A stretch of 64,000 nt of DNA, taken from positions 62,001 to 126,000 of the forward strand of contig NZ_KB907260.1 in the NCBI RefSeq assembly GCF_000381905.1, read 5' to 3'. Of this stretch, positions 1 to 11,585 are shown one piece after another. A program made the position numbers and the translations under genes. The DNA is from Paenibacillus fonticola DSM 21315 (GTDB lineage Bacteria > Bacillota > Bacilli > Paenibacillales > Paenibacillaceae). The first letter of the stretch is position 1, and each line of letters begins with the position of its first letter. The notes beneath the pieces are model-generated. The model worked only from the letters and a program-made list of their open reading frames with translations. It ran no database searches and was not told the origin of the DNA.

Positions 1-5
1 CTTAG

Positions 6-53
6 TACTTGACTGAGTACTTGCTTGAATACTTGACTGAGCATTTGCTATTG
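6..53. repeat. two imperfect 24-bp direct repeats
   Basis: Two adjacent copies start at 6 and 30, each beginning TACTTGACTGAG and diverging towards the end. The rest of the first 242 bases holds no convincing gene; an open frame from base 9 has no ribosome site and no recognisable product. Confidence 0.5.
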
Positions 54-242
54 CGCATACTTGCTAAGGCTAAGCGCGAATTAAATATCTTCTTGGCTAG
101 ACACTGTCTTTCATGCGTGCCAATCAAATGGAGTAATTCAGCAGGTCTATTCCCGCTAAGCTCCATCTACTCCAGCCAACTCCCATCAAGTCTCGTAAGT
201 CCCATTAAGTCACACCAAGCAGGGAGCTCTTTCAGGCTTTGC

Positions 243-797
243 TTACATAAAGTATCTGGCCATTTTTTGATCAAGCAATAATATTCGATTGACCAAACCT
301 TCTTCATCAAAAATTACCGAAATAACATAAACATCTTCCATTTCCTCCTGTGTCAATTTGACATCCGGTTCTGAATCTATGAATTTCTTGCTATTTGTAT
401 CGTAAGCATAATCTATGTACTCAGCTGTATCGATTATGTATACCTCACCATATATTTCTTTCACCTTATCCCTGTGCATGCCAATTTGTAACCGATGAGC
501 CCGAAAAATATCGGATGAATTAACATCCAGCACAATCCCGGCTACCTTGTCATTTCGATACATTATCGTCACGCCTGGGTCATATTTAATCATAAATTTC
601 ATTATTTCTTCTCCTGACCCCAATATTTTCTCGGCATCAGAACGATCCATTCCGTAATGCACTTTGGTTTTCTTATCCCCCTCCTTAGTAATCGTCATAT
701 CTTTCAGCGTTACCGAATCATTTTCAGATTTTCCTGTACAGCCTCCAAGTAAAAATATGAATAATGCTGCCAACAATAGAGGAAACTTATACTTCAT
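243..797 (-). CDS. predicted lipoprotein of unknown function
   Basis: A 184-residue protein with a lipoprotein signal: a lysine-bearing start, a hydrophobic stretch and the lipobox LLGGC around residue 20, so it is probably anchored on the outer face of the membrane after lipidation. The mature part is charged and has two similar-looking segments with 'YGMDRSDAEKILG' and 'IGMHRDKVKEIYG', which suggests a duplicated small fold of the SmpA/PepSY-like size class. That is inference; I do not recognise the family. A weak AAAGGATG ribosome site precedes ATG 797. It stands alone, with the suf operon terminator upstream of it on the same strand. The function is unknown. Confidence 0.75.
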   Translation of the reverse strand: MKYKFPLLLAALFIFLLGGCTGKSENDSVTLKDMTITKEGDKKTKVHYGMDRSDAEKILGSGEEIMKFMIKYDPGVTIMYRNDKVAGIVLDVNSSDIFRAHRLQIGMHRDKVKEIYGEVYIIDTAEYIDYAYDTNSKKFIDSEPDVKLTQEEMEDVYVISVIFDEEGLVNRILLLDQKMARYFM

Positions 798-870
798 TTT
801 TCATAACATCCTTTTTTTCTTAAATTTTAACAATAAAAAAAGAATTTTGCTATAGTTTGATGAATAATGA

Positions 871-909
871 AACAAGCTGACTTCCTTATTACAAAGAAGT
901 CAGCTTGTT
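871..909 (-). terminator. terminator of the suf operon (bidirectional)
   Basis: A perfect 14-bp stem (871-884 with 896-909) lies 15 bases beyond the sufB stop. It has T-rich flanks on both sides, with the longer T run on the plus strand. Confidence 0.85.
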
Positions 910-924
910 TTTTAAAAAGGCAGA

Positions 925-2322
925 TTAACCGATACTGCCTTCCATCTCGAACTTGATTAATCTATTCATCTCAACCGCATATTCCATCGGCAGCTCTTTC
1001 GTAAATGGCTCGATGAAGCCCATCACGATCATTTGCGTCGCTTCGTCCTCGGTCAGACCGCGGCTCATCAGATAGAACAGCTGGTCTTCAGACACCTTCG
1101 ATACCGTAGCCTCATGCTCCAGAACGATGTTATCGTTCATGATTTCATTATAAGGAATCGTATCGGACGTCGACTCATTGTCCAGAATCAACGTATCGCA
1201 CTTGATGTTCGATTTGGCGCCTTCCGCCTGACGGCCAAAGGAAGCCAGACCGCGGTAGGTTACTTTCCCGCCGTGTTTACTGATCGACTTGGAGACGATC
1301 GTCGACGTTGTGTCTGGAGCTAAATGGATCATCTTTGCGCCGGAATCCTGATGCTGATTTTTGCCGGCTACAGCGATCGACAGCACGCTGCCTTTTGCGC
1401 CGCGGCCTTTCAGTACGACAGCAGGATATTTCATCGTCAGTTTAGAGCCGATGTTACCGTCAACCCACTCCATGTTCGCATTCTCTTCAGCTACAGCCCG
1501 CTTTGTAACGAGGTTATAGATGTTCGGAGCCCAGTTCTGAATCGTCGTGTAACGAACGCGCGCGTTCTTCTTACAGATGATTTCAACTACCGCGCTGTGA
1601 AGGGAATTCGTGCTATATACCGGAGCGGTACAGCCCTCTACATAGTGTACGAAGCTGTCCTCATCGGCAATGATCAGCGTTCTTTCGAACTGCCCCATGT
1701 TCTCGGAGTTAATGCGGAAGTATGCCTGCAAAGGAATTTCGCATTTCACGCCCTTAGGGACGTAAATGAAGCTTCCTCCCGACCACACCGCACTGTTCAG
1801 GGCTGCAAACTTGTTGTCTGCCGGCGGAACGATGGTACCGAAATACTCGCGGAAAATTTCCGGATGCTCTCGCAGGGCCGTATCAGTGTCACTGAAAATA
1901 ACACCCTGCTCTTCCAGTTCCTTCTGCATGCTGTGGTAAACGACCTCAGATTCATACTGGGCCGATACGCCAGCCAGGAACTTCTGTTCTGCTTCCGGAA
2001 TACCGAGCTTATCGAACGTTTCTTTAATTTCTGCCGGAACTTCTTCCCATGTCTTCCCTTGCTTCTCCGACGGTCTTACATAGTACTGAATCTCATCGAA
2101 GTCAAGCTCATCCAGGTCGCCGCCCCAACGCGGCATCGGCATTTTCTCAAACTGTTCAAGCGATTTCAGGCGGAAGTCAAGCATCCACTGCGGTTCATTT
2201 TTAATTTTTGAAATTTCCTCAACGATTTCACGAGTCAAGCCTTTGCCTGACTGGAAAATAGATTTATGCTCGTCGCGGAAACCATATTTGTATTCCCCGA
2301 TATCGGGAGCCTTCTTAGCCAT
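925..2322 (-). CDS. sufB: SufB, Fe-S cluster assembly scaffold
   Basis: A 465-residue cytoplasmic protein, the usual SufB length. It works in the SufBC2D complex, where Fe-S clusters are assembled before transfer to apo-proteins. Family hallmarks are visible: an N-terminal '[17 protein letters not shown]' segment, the beta-helix core with '[12 protein letters not shown]' and '[11 protein letters not shown]', and the C-terminal '[16 protein letters not shown]'. It is the last gene of sufCDSUB, 19 bases after sufU, and is followed by a strong terminator. The ATG at 2322 follows an AAGGAGG site. SufD in the same operon is a paralogue; SufB is told apart by its longer N-terminus and higher conservation. 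Confidence 0.97.
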   Translation of the reverse strand: MAKKAPDIGEYKYGFRDEHKSIFQSGKGLTREIVEEISKIKNEPQWMLDFRLKSLEQFEKMPMPRWGGDLDELDFDEIQYYVRPSEKQGKTWEEVPAEIKETFDKLGIPEAEQKFLAGVSAQYESEVVYHSMQKELEEQGVIFSDTDTALREHPEIFREYFGTIVPPADNKFAALNSAVWSGGSFIYVPKGVKCEIPLQAYFRINSENMGQFERTLIIADEDSFVHYVEGCTAPVYSTNSLHSAVVEIICKKNARVRYTTIQNWAPNIYNLVTKRAVAEENANMEWVDGNIGSKLTMKYPAVVLKGRGAKGSVLSIAVAGKNQHQDSGAKMIHLAPDTTSTIVSKSISKHGGKVTYRGLASFGRQAEGAKSNIKCDTLILDNESTSDTIPYNEIMNDNIVLEHEATVSKVSEDQLFYLMSRGLTEDEATQMIVMGFIEPFTKELPMEYAVEMNRLIKFEMEGSIG

Positions 2323-2341
2323 GATGGATTACCTCCTTAAT

Positions 2342-2760
2342 TTATGACTCTTGAATCCCCTTCTTCAATGCGTTCCAAGCTAGAGTCGCGCATTTGATCC
2401 GTGCAGGAAATTTATTAACTCCGGATAGAGCCTCGATATCCTCCAGCTCATCAAAATGGACGTCCTCGCCTTTCATGAGGGAAGAGAAGCGCTCGGCCAG
2501 TTGAAGAGCCTGCTCGAAGGTAAGGCCTTTAACAGCCTCCGTCATCATCGATGCCGATGACATACTGATCGAGCAGCCTTCCCCAGTAAACTTCGCGTCC
2601 CTTACGATGCCGTCTTCGACGATAAGCTGCAGAGATATGCGATCCCCGCAGGTCGGATTGTTCAAATCTACAGTCAAGACGTCATTATCAAACTTCCCGC
2701 GGTTGCGGGGGTTTTTATAATGATCCATAATAACGCGCCGATATAAGTCGTCAAGTTGCA

Positions 2761-2761
<1 letters not shown>
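2342..2761 (-). CDS. sufU: SufU, zinc-dependent sulfurtransferase partner of SufS
   Basis: A 139-residue IscU-like protein. In Gram-positives SufU accepts persulfide sulfur from SufS through a zinc-bound cysteine site and passes it on to the SufBCD scaffold. The three expected cysteines are present in 'NPTCGDRISL', 'GEGCSISMSSASMM' and 'IKCATLAWN'. The insertion between the second and third cysteines, typical of SufU rather than IscU, is also there. Its ATG overlaps the sufS stop by one base (TAATG), which suggests translational coupling. Confidence 0.97.
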
Positions 2762-5273
<2,512 letters not shown>

Positions 5274-5297
5274 CTTAGCTCCTCCTTCCTCCTTCCG

Positions 5298-6080
5298 TTA
5301 AACTTGCTCTCCCACTGTCTCGTCAACAATACCAAGCTCTTCCTTAATCCAGTCGTAACCGTCTTTCTCCAGACGCTCAGCCAGTTCAGGACCGCCGGAC
5401 TTCACGATACGCCCCTGCATCATCACATGGACGAAGTCAGGCTTGACGTAGTCAAGAAGCCGTTGATAGTGAGTAATGATCAAGAAACCGCGATCTTCGC
5501 TGCGCATACTATTTACGCCTTCAGCCACGATGCGCAAAGCGTCGATGTCGAGACCGGAGTCAACCTCGTCAAGGATAACGATCTTCGGATCAAGCAGCAT
5601 CATTTGCAAAATTTCGTTCCGCTTTTTCTCCCCGCCGGAAAATCCTTCATTCAAATAGCGATGGGCAAATTCAGGATTTATTTCGAGCTCCTTCATCTTG
5701 CCTTCCATCTGGCGGATGAATTTTATTAGAGAAACCTCGTTGCCTTCCCCGCGGCGTGCGTTGATCGCACTGCGAAGGAAATCGGAGTTCGTTACGCCGG
5801 CAATTTCGCTTGGATATTGCATTGCCAGGAACATGCCTGCACGCGCGCGCTCATCCACTTCCATTTCCAGCAAATCTTCACCATCGAGCAGCGCCTTGCC
5901 ATCGGTAACTTCATACTTAGGATGGCCCATCAGCGCGGAAGCGAGCGTACTTTTTCCCGTTCCGTTCGGTCCCATGATGGCGTGAACTTCCCCACCTTTT
6001 ATTTCAATGTCGATTCCCTTAAGAATCTCCTTGTCCTCAATTGTCGCTTTAAGTCCCTCAATAACGAAATGTGTAGCCAT
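5298..6080 (-). CDS. sufC: SufC, ABC-type ATPase of the Suf complex
   Basis: A 260-residue soluble ABC ATPase that drives conformational change in SufB and SufD; it is not a transporter. Walker A 'GPNGTGKST' is at residues 37-45, the signature is 'GFSGGEKKRNEI', and Walker B is 'IVILDEVDSGLD'. The frame stays open to 6158, but the family's conserved start (MATHFVIEGLKA) and a GGAGGGAG ribosome site place the initiator ATG at 6080. It is the first gene of the operon, directly after the promoter and dyad at about 6157-6215. Confidence 0.96.
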   Translation of the reverse strand: MATHFVIEGLKATIEDKEILKGIDIEIKGGEVHAIMGPNGTGKSTLASALMGHPKYEVTDGKALLDGEDLLEMEVDERARAGMFLAMQYPSEIAGVTNSDFLRSAINARRGEGNEVSLIKFIRQMEGKMKELEINPEFAHRYLNEGFSGGEKKRNEILQMMLLDPKIVILDEVDSGLDIDALRIVAEGVNSMRSEDRGFLIITHYQRLLDYVKPDFVHVMMQGRIVKSGGPELAERLEKDGYDWIKEELGIVDETVGEQV

Positions 6081-6156
6081 GTTTACTGCTCCCTCCATTA
6101 AGTCGTTAGAATCTTTAACGTATATTAAAATAGGGACGCCTCCCTTTGCTTCCTGC

Positions 6157-6215
6157 ATTATAGCACAATTATTATCACATTAGAATTATTCTAAGTGATT
6201 CTCACTGATTCTCAT
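6157..6215 (-). promoter_or_regulatory. suf promoter with Fur/PerR-like dyad and 10-bp direct repeat
   Basis: On the minus strand a TATAAT -10 box (6157-6162) lies about 80 bases before sufC. The expected -35 position (6180-6185) is poor and lies inside TTAGAATTATTCTAA (6180-6194), a perfect 7-1-7 dyad that matches the PerR box TTATAATNATTATAA at 13 of 15 positions. Just upstream are two tandem copies of TGATTCTCA[C/T] (6196-6215), which resemble overlapping Fur-type half sites. Control by iron or peroxide is inferred. Confidence 0.6.
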
Positions 6216-6463
6216 TTTTATTCTAACCTAATTCGGATGCTTAAGCAATGTGCCACAGCTGGATTGAAGGGATTACAGCGTCAGTTTGGATTGGATTCGG
6301 AGAAGGGAGCTGTACCGGGCTGGGTTACCGGATTGGGGGTACTCACCTGCTGGCGGGAAGAGAAGCTTTCATTCCGGAGGCTTCGCCAAGCACGTTTTTT
6401 GTCGAAGAAACCATCGGCGATTTGCCACAAAGATGACGCCTTGGCCCAGCTTATATATAGATA
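6195..6463. other. non-coding or decayed segment upstream of suf
   Basis: Three overlapping open frames on the plus strand (6195-6464, 6248-6436, 6286-6567) and one on the minus strand have no ribosome site and no recognisable motif. The base composition is gene-like from about 6245 to 6435, so this may be a gene remnant. I cannot name a product. Confidence 0.3.
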
Positions 6464-6494
6464 AAGGCAGCTCAGGTAACCCTGCAGCTGCCTT
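6464..6494 (-). terminator. terminator after the alpha/beta hydrolase gene
   Basis: The hairpin AAGGCAGCT/AGCTGCCTT has an inner CAGG/CCTG extension with one bulged base. It is followed on the minus strand by TTTATCTATAT. Confidence 0.75.
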
Positions 6495-6529
6495 GTTATT
6501 GCAAACAAATATAGTATGGCCTTTAATGA

Positions 6530-7369
6530 TTAATTTTGATTCAAAAATTCGATCAAAGCCTTGTTGAATTCCTCGGCATGCGTTGCATTAAACCCGTGCG
6601 GCCCGCCTTTGATGATTGCGAGCTGACTGGACGGGATAGCCTCATGCGCCAACTTGCCGCTTACCTCGAAGGGAACGAGGGCATCGGAATCCCCATGGAG
6701 AATCAATGTCGGAATGTTGAATTTCTTCAGGTCGTCGCGGAAATCAGTGTAGCTGAACGCCGAGATGCAGTCCAGCGTTCCCTTCGGAGAAGCAAAGGCG
6801 GCAATGTTCAAGTTATAAATCCGGAATGGCTCACTAACCAAGTCCGTCCGATTTCCTACTGCAAAAAAATTCGCCGTAAAAGAATCAAGAAACGCAAGGC
6901 GGTCATTTTTTACGCCATTTTGGAATTCGGCGATCGTTTCATCATCGAGCCCTCCCTGCGGGTTGTCCTCCGATTTGTACAAATACGGAGGAATAGCACC
7001 TGCAAAAACTGCTTTTTTCACCCGATCGGTGCCATACGTTGCGACGTATCTGGCCACTTCCCCGCCACCCATCGAAAATCCGACCAGTGTCACCTCACGC
7101 AGGTTCAAATGCTCAAGCAACTGATGAAGGTCCGCCGCCAGCGTATCGTAATCGTATCCTTCCCAAGGTTGGGAGGATTGACCAAAGCCACGGCGGTCAT
7201 ACGTAATGACCCGATACCCCGCTTCTACAAGCGCTGGTACCTGATTCTCCCATGAACGTCCGCTCAGCGGCCACCCATGAATCAAAACGACCGGCTTACC
7301 ATTTCCATAGTCCTCATAATACAGCTTGATTGGATTTCCATTTTCCTCTCCTACCCTTACTTTTGCCAT
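6530..7369 (-). CDS. alpha/beta hydrolase of the non-haem chloroperoxidase/arylesterase group
   Basis: A 279-residue cytoplasmic hydrolase. The nucleophile elbow is 'GFSMGGGEVARY', the form found in bacterial cofactor-free haloperoxidases and perhydrolases. The oxyanion strand is 'VVLIHGWPLSGRSW', the acid is in 'LILHGDSDALVPF', and the catalytic histidine is in 'GGPHGFNATH'. The frame continues upstream to 7588, but a GGAGGAG site and the family N-terminus (MAKVRVGEENGN) place the start at ATG 7369. Members of this group are esterases in vivo and show haloperoxidase activity in vitro; the real substrate cannot be read from the sequence. It is monocistronic, with a terminator after it. Confidence 0.88.
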   Translation of the reverse strand: MAKVRVGEENGNPIKLYYEDYGNGKPVVLIHGWPLSGRSWENQVPALVEAGYRVITYDRRGFGQSSQPWEGYDYDTLAADLHQLLEHLNLREVTLVGFSMGGGEVARYVATYGTDRVKKAVFAGAIPPYLYKSEDNPQGGLDDETIAEFQNGVKNDRLAFLDSFTANFFAVGNRTDLVSEPFRIYNLNIAAFASPKGTLDCISAFSYTDFRDDLKKFNIPTLILHGDSDALVPFEVSGKLAHEAIPSSQLAIIKGGPHGFNATHAEEFNKALIEFLNQN

Positions 7370-7575
7370 TTTGCTCTCCTCCATTATTAAATAATTTCCA
7401 TGCAAAAATTGTACTGTAAGATGTGCAGGTGACAAATCCAGAAACATGCCCTGAAATAAAGCAGAAAACTTAATATCTATTTCTACTTTAAGTACTATGA
7501 GACCATCCAAGTGCCTAGAATAGATTAAATTGTTTTTTGCCTCAGCCAATCCCCTGTTGAACAAAGATAAGAAAC

Positions 7576-7604
7576 AGGGCCGGATCAAGCTTGGACCCAG
7601 CCCT
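7576..7604 (-). terminator. terminator of the dps gene
   Basis: An 11-bp stem with G-U pairs (7576-7586 with 7594-7604), followed on the minus strand by GTTTCTTATCTTTG. It lies 21 bases beyond the dps stop. Confidence 0.75.
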
Positions 7605-7625
7605 CTGATGCAGTTTATGGTGCTC

Positions 7626-8108
7626 CTATCCCAAATACGTACGAAGCATCCACATATGCTTCTCCAAATCGGCTATAAACCCGGTTAGCAAATCGGCCGT
7701 CGCTTCATCGCCTGCTTTGTCGGCGAGCTCAATGCCTTCCTGAAAAGATTCGGACAGTGTAGCAAAGTCCTCAACCAGGGTTTGCACCATAGCCCGCTGA
7801 TCTTCTTTTCCCGTTGCCTCATGAATTGTAGCAATTTCCAAGTACTCTTTCATCGTAGCAGCCGGACTGCCCTTAATTGTAAGCAGCCGTTCGGCAACGG
7901 CATCCATTTTCTCGGTAACCTCGTCGTACAGTTCCTCAAACTTAGCATGTAGCGTAAAGAAGTTTTCTCCTTTTACATACCAATGATAATTGTGTATTTT
8001 CACATACAACACGTTGAGATTAGCGACTTGCTCGTTAAGTACCTGCTCCAAACTTGACTTGTTTGTTTTACCAGCTTTGTTTGCGGACTTCGAATCGGCT
8101 TTAGCCAT
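7626..8108 (-). CDS. dps: Dps/MrgA-type mini-ferritin
   Basis: A 160-residue ferritin-like protein. Dps dodecamers oxidise and store iron with peroxide and protect DNA. The inter-subunit ferroxidase residues are in 'KIHNYHWYVKGENFFTLHAKFEELYDE' (the conserved H, H, D and E positions). A lysine-rich N-terminal tail (MAKADSKSANKAGKTNKSS) would suit DNA binding, as in E. coli Dps. The start is ATG 8108, with GAGGGAT upstream; the upstream in-frame ATG at 8168 lacks a site. I looked for a clear PerR box upstream and did not find one. Confidence 0.93.
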   Translation of the reverse strand: MAKADSKSANKAGKTNKSSLEQVLNEQVANLNVLYVKIHNYHWYVKGENFFTLHAKFEELYDEVTEKMDAVAERLLTIKGSPAATMKEYLEIATIHEATGKEDQRAMVQTLVEDFATLSESFQEGIELADKAGDEATADLLTGFIADLEKHMWMLRTYLG

Positions 8109-8368
8109 AATGCAATCCCTCATTTCCACGTTTATTGTTATATGTTCACCCCAGAGCACGTAAAACATGCCTGAAATGAATATAAGTTATTTACCGGGCT
8201 CTATCCACCCATATTATTTATGTTACCCGGGTCTAGTTTTTACGAAACAAATTAAATCACTCCACGACTTGGCTTCATATACTTTATCCCAACATCGCAG
8301 CCTTGAAAAAAGTAATGCTAATTACACACTTTTCCGATATACTAACTTTAAACTAATTTTAATTTAAG

Positions 8369-8390
8369 TTTTCTATATTTAAATAGAAAA
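8369..8390. promoter_or_regulatory. 8-bp inverted repeat in the mtnK leader
   Basis: TTTTCTAT and ATAGAAAA are separated by six bases, 39 bases before the mtnK start. It may be an operator. The whole 8109-8428 gap is AT-rich and has no canonical SAM riboswitch, although mtnK of related bacilli often carries one. Confidence 0.35.
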
Positions 8391-8428
8391 AAATTAGAAA
8401 ATTCATATTATTTTGGAGGTGCCTTATC

Positions 8429-9652
8429 ATGTCCTCATATCATCCATTTTCCACAGAGGATGCGGTGGCTTATGCCAGATCGATCCCTGGATTTTTCCGT
8501 GAAGATGCCGCGCTTGCTTGCGAAGAAATCGGTGATGGCAACTTAAACCTGGTGTTTAGAATTGCCGATCCGCAGCGAAGCAAGAGCCTGATCGTTAAAC
8601 AGGCGCTCCCTTATGCCAAAGTCGTTGGCGAATCATGGCCGCTAAGCCTGGACCGGGCCCGCATCGAGCGGGAAGCGCTGGAAATTCAGCATCGCCTCTG
8701 CCCCGATCTCGTACCTGCTATTTATGGCGGGGATAACGAGCTGGCAGTAACCGTAATGGAGGATTTGTCCGGTCACACCATTATGCGTAAAGGCCTGATA
8801 GACGGCCAGCGTTACGACCATTTTGCTGAGCATATCGGCCGCTTTATTGCGACAACGTTGTTCTATACATCGGATCTGGGTATGAATCAACAGAATAAGA
8901 AGCTGCAGGCCGCACGTTTTGTCAATCCTGATTTATGCAAAATTACCGAAGATTTAATATTCGAGGATCCTTACCGGAATGCCGACAACAACGACTTTAG
9001 CGAGGACATCCGTCACGAGGCGGAGAAGCTGTGGCACGATACGGAGCTTCACCTCGAAGCAGCTTTGCTCAGAGAGAAATTTCTGACCCATGGCGAGGCT
9101 CTGCTTCACGGCGACCTGCATACCGGCAGCATCTTTGTCACTTCCGAATCCACAAAAGTCATCGATCCCGAATTCGCCTACTACGGCCCCATTGGTTTTG
9201 ACCTCGGAGCTGTTATTGGCAATTTGCTGCTGAACTATGCTGCACAGCCCGGCTGGAGCAACAGCCCAGCTGTTTTGCAAGAACGCCGCGAATGGCTTTT
9301 GACGACAATCAGCAGCGTCTGGAACCATTTCGAGCATCATTTCCGCAAGCTCTGGGACGCTGAAGGAGGAGATTTCATGTTCAGAACCCCGGGCTACCAG
9401 GATCTTTTTATGAAAAAAGTGCTGCAGGACGCTATCGGATTTGCCGGCTGCAAGGTCATCCGCCGTATTGTCGGCTTGTCCCACGTTGCGGATATTGAGA
9501 CGATCGTAAATGATGCCCATCGCCAGCAAGCCAAAGTAACGGCGCTTGAAATTGGCAAGCAGCTTGTGAAGAAAGGCAGATCGGCTGCTTCTATCGGCGA
9601 AGTGGCCAGGTGGGCCAGTACAGCCGCAGCTAAGGAGGAAATAAACGCATGA
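8429..9652 (+). CDS. mtnK: S-methyl-5-thioribose kinase
   Basis: A 407-residue kinase that phosphorylates 5-methylthioribose with ATP, part of the methionine salvage pathway that recycles the by-product of polyamine and other SAM-dependent syntheses. The protein-kinase-like (APH) fold is visible: N-lobe '[11 protein letters not shown]', catalytic loop '[13 protein letters not shown]', and the metal-binding '[12 protein letters not shown]' in place of DFG. Its length is that of the family. ATG 8429 follows GGAGGTG. Its stop overlaps the next gene, mtnA, by four bases (ATGA), so the two consecutive pathway enzymes are translationally coupled. Confidence 0.96.
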   Translation: MSSYHPFSTEDAVAYARSIPGFFREDAALACEEIGDGNLNLVFRIADPQRSKSLIVKQALPYAKVVGESWPLSLDRARIEREALEIQHRLCPDLVPAIYGGDNELAVTVMEDLSGHTIMRKGLIDGQRYDHFAEHIGRFIATTLFYTSDLGMNQQNKKLQAARFVNPDLCKITEDLIFEDPYRNADNNDFSEDIRHEAEKLWHDTELHLEAALLREKFLTHGEALLHGDLHTGSIFVTSESTKVIDPEFAYYGPIGFDLGAVIGNLLLNYAAQPGWSNSPAVLQERREWLLTTISSVWNHFEHHFRKLWDAEGGDFMFRTPGYQDLFMKKVLQDAIGFAGCKVIRRIVGLSHVADIETIVNDAHRQQAKVTALEIGKQLVKKGRSAASIGEVARWASTAAAKEEINA

Positions 9653-10746
9653 CCGAGGATTTAGGTAAAAAGGACCCGCCAGGCCAGCGTAGCCGCGAAC
9701 CTCTTTTAAGCCTCCGCTGGGAGGTAAATAAGCTTCTGATGCTCGACCAGCGCCTGCTTCCAGAAGAGATTGTCTTTCTGGAGCTGACAACCCCGGAAGA
9801 GGTCTGGGATGGCATCCATGCAATGAAGGTCCGGGGCGCACCGGCCATAGGCATCGCTGCAGCATATGGGATCGTTCTTGGAGCGAACTCGTTCCAAGGC
9901 GGGGAGCCACAATGGCTGGAACACGTTTTGTCCACAGCGAAGTATTTAGCGACCTCCCGTCCGACTGCCGTCAACCTGTTTTGGGCGCTCGACCGGATGA
10001 AGGATCGCGCTGCACAGCTTGCTGAAGAGCACAGCGATCTCTCCTCGCGAAACGAAGGACTGCTTGCAGAAGCGATCGCGATTCACCAGGAAGATGAGGA
10101 CGTTTGCCGGAAGATCGGAGAACATGCGCTTCCGCTCTTTAAGGACGGGATGGGCGTGCTTACACACTGCAATGCGGGTGGACTTGCGACAGCCAGATAC
10201 GGAACGGCTCTCGCTCCGTTCTACCTTGCTTCAGAGCAGGGGATGAACCTTAAAATATATGCCGACGAAACAAGACCTGTTCTTCAAGGAGCGCGGCTGA
10301 CCGCGTTCGAACTGCAGCAAGCGGGAATCGATGTCACCTTGCTGTGCGATAACATGGCTGGGCTTGTCATGTCAAAAGGCTGGATTGATGCGGTCATCGT
10401 AGGTACAGACCGGGTGGCCGCCAACGGAGATGCCGCTAACAAAATCGGCACATACAGTCTCGCTGTTCTAGCTAAGGCGCATAACATTCCTTTTTATGTC
10501 GCCTCGCCATTATCCACAATAGACTTACAGACGGATACAGGACAACAGATCCCGATTGAAGAACGGCCAGAGCATGAAGTTACAGAAGGGTTTGGCAAAC
10601 GTACGGCGCCAGCCGGCATAAAAGTATTTAACCCTTCCTTTGACGTAACTCCGCACCATTTAATCACAGCGATCATAACTGAGAAGGGTGTCGTCAGAGC
10701 TCCGTTTAAAGAAAACCTGGCTGCTCTTTTCCAACGATCTGTATAA
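9649..10746 (+). CDS. mtnA: S-methyl-5-thioribose-1-phosphate isomerase
   Basis: A 365-residue enzyme of the eIF2B-alpha-like fold that converts methylthioribose-1-phosphate to methylthioribulose-1-phosphate. The catalytic cysteine is in '[11 protein letters not shown]' and the aspartate in '[10 protein letters not shown]'. The substrate-binding '[18 protein letters not shown]' is also clear. The N-terminus is about 17 residues longer than usual before the conserved 'LLSLRWE' start region, but the ATGA overlap with mtnK supports ATG 9649. A weak 7-bp inverted repeat (10734-10765) may help termination. Confidence 0.95.
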   Translation: MTEDLGKKDPPGQRSREPLLSLRWEVNKLLMLDQRLLPEEIVFLELTTPEEVWDGIHAMKVRGAPAIGIAAAYGIVLGANSFQGGEPQWLEHVLSTAKYLATSRPTAVNLFWALDRMKDRAAQLAEEHSDLSSRNEGLLAEAIAIHQEDEDVCRKIGEHALPLFKDGMGVLTHCNAGGLATARYGTALAPFYLASEQGMNLKIYADETRPVLQGARLTAFELQQAGIDVTLLCDNMAGLVMSKGWIDAVIVGTDRVAANGDAANKIGTYSLAVLAKAHNIPFYVASPLSTIDLQTDTGQQIPIEERPEHEVTEGFGKRTAPAGIKVFNPSFDVTPHHLITAIITEKGVVRAPFKENLAALFQRSV

Positions 10747-10953
10747 GCACCCTACAAGAGATCGTATAAGATTTTGAAGTTTCTCATTATTTTCTGAAAA
10801 TTTACCATTTGTTGAAAATAAACAAAAAGAAGCATTAATTTAAATCTTTAGGACTATGATTGTCCCCTAAGCGGTGCTATGATTAATGGGTAATTTATTT
10901 ATACATCTAGCATCTATGAGTGACAGCACTTAACATCTCTTCCTGGGGGAAAA

Positions 10954-11520
10954 ATGGACAAACAAACGAATGGAAACAATAAGAATAACGAGCAATTAGG
11001 ATATTTATTTAATGTGGAGATTTTAGTAAAAAGCAGTTCCAACGCTCTGGCGCTTCAATCGCTTCTGCAACTGCTGAACGAAGGGGAACAAATTATCGAT
11101 TACCGCATCAATTCAGGAATTGAGTTAGGAGAAATCATTGAATCCTTGCTGGCCGCCAGGAAACAATCCTTCATTTCCAGATCATACAAACGGCTCACCG
11201 TCAGCAATTCACAGAGTGATACGACAGAAACAACGCCGGGCAATGCGAAGTCAGAAGACAAGCCAGCGGATGTTCCAGGCGCTGAAAATAACTTTGCCGC
11301 AATGGCAAAAAACCGCAATTTTCAGGATTGGATCCAGAAGTATATATCCGAAAATCGCTTGGTGCGAATTTTGATTAACCGAAATGGGGAGCGAATTAAC
11401 ATCCCCTGCCGTATTTTAAATTTCCAATCTGAAACCTATACGATCAACGTGTATCATGTCGATGAGAAGCAAGTGTACACTTTTATGCTTAGTGAGATTA
11501 TAGACTTCATAGAAACCTGA
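10954..11520 (+). CDS. two-part protein with a possible Hfq/Sm-like C-terminal domain
   Basis: A 188-residue soluble protein not previously known to me. Residues 15-82 form a predicted alpha/beta N-terminal part; 83-120 is a polar linker rich in S, T, D and P. Residues 124-187 read like an Sm fold: a short helix (WIQKYISEN), a strand 'LVRILINRNGERINIPCRIL', the turn 'NFQSETYTINVY', and a final pair 'KQVYTFMLSEIIDF'. The spacing follows Hfq (N-helix, 'IPVTVFLLNG', 'GFDNFTV', 'YKHAIS'), but the canonical KHA residues are absent. ATG 10954 follows GGGGGA. It is monocistronic with a hairpin after it. The fold call is inference. Confidence 0.6.
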   Translation: MDKQTNGNNKNNEQLGYLFNVEILVKSSSNALALQSLLQLLNEGEQIIDYRINSGIELGEIIESLLAARKQSFISRSYKRLTVSNSQSDTTETTPGNAKSEDKPADVPGAENNFAAMAKNRNFQDWIQKYISENRLVRILINRNGERINIPCRILNFQSETYTINVYHVDEKQVYTFMLSEIIDFIET

Positions 11521-11544
11521 TTATCACATGGATACGAAGACAAT

Positions 11545-11580
11545 AATGGCTGCGCCCGTTTTACGGTAGGCGCAGCCATT
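11545..11580. terminator. convergent terminator hairpin
   Basis: A perfect 12-bp stem AATGGCTGCGCC/GGCGCAGCCATT with a 12-base loop lies between the Hfq-like gene and the opposing DUF423 gene. It probably serves both; the T tracts are weak. Confidence 0.7.
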
Positions 11581-11585
11581 GTTCA

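Noticed and set aside
1324..2211. A 295-residue frame opposite sufB
   Set aside because: It is the antisense shadow of a well-supported gene and has no start signal.
6248..6436. A 62-residue plus-strand gene upstream of suf
   Set aside because: No ribosome site, no recognised domain and competing frames in the same DNA; kept only as a possible remnant.
8255..8330. Degenerate SAM (S-box) riboswitch before mtnK
   Set aside because: GCAGCC and TGCTAATT resemble S-box fragments, but the spacing is wrong, the purine-rich 5' part is missing and I cannot pair the four helices.
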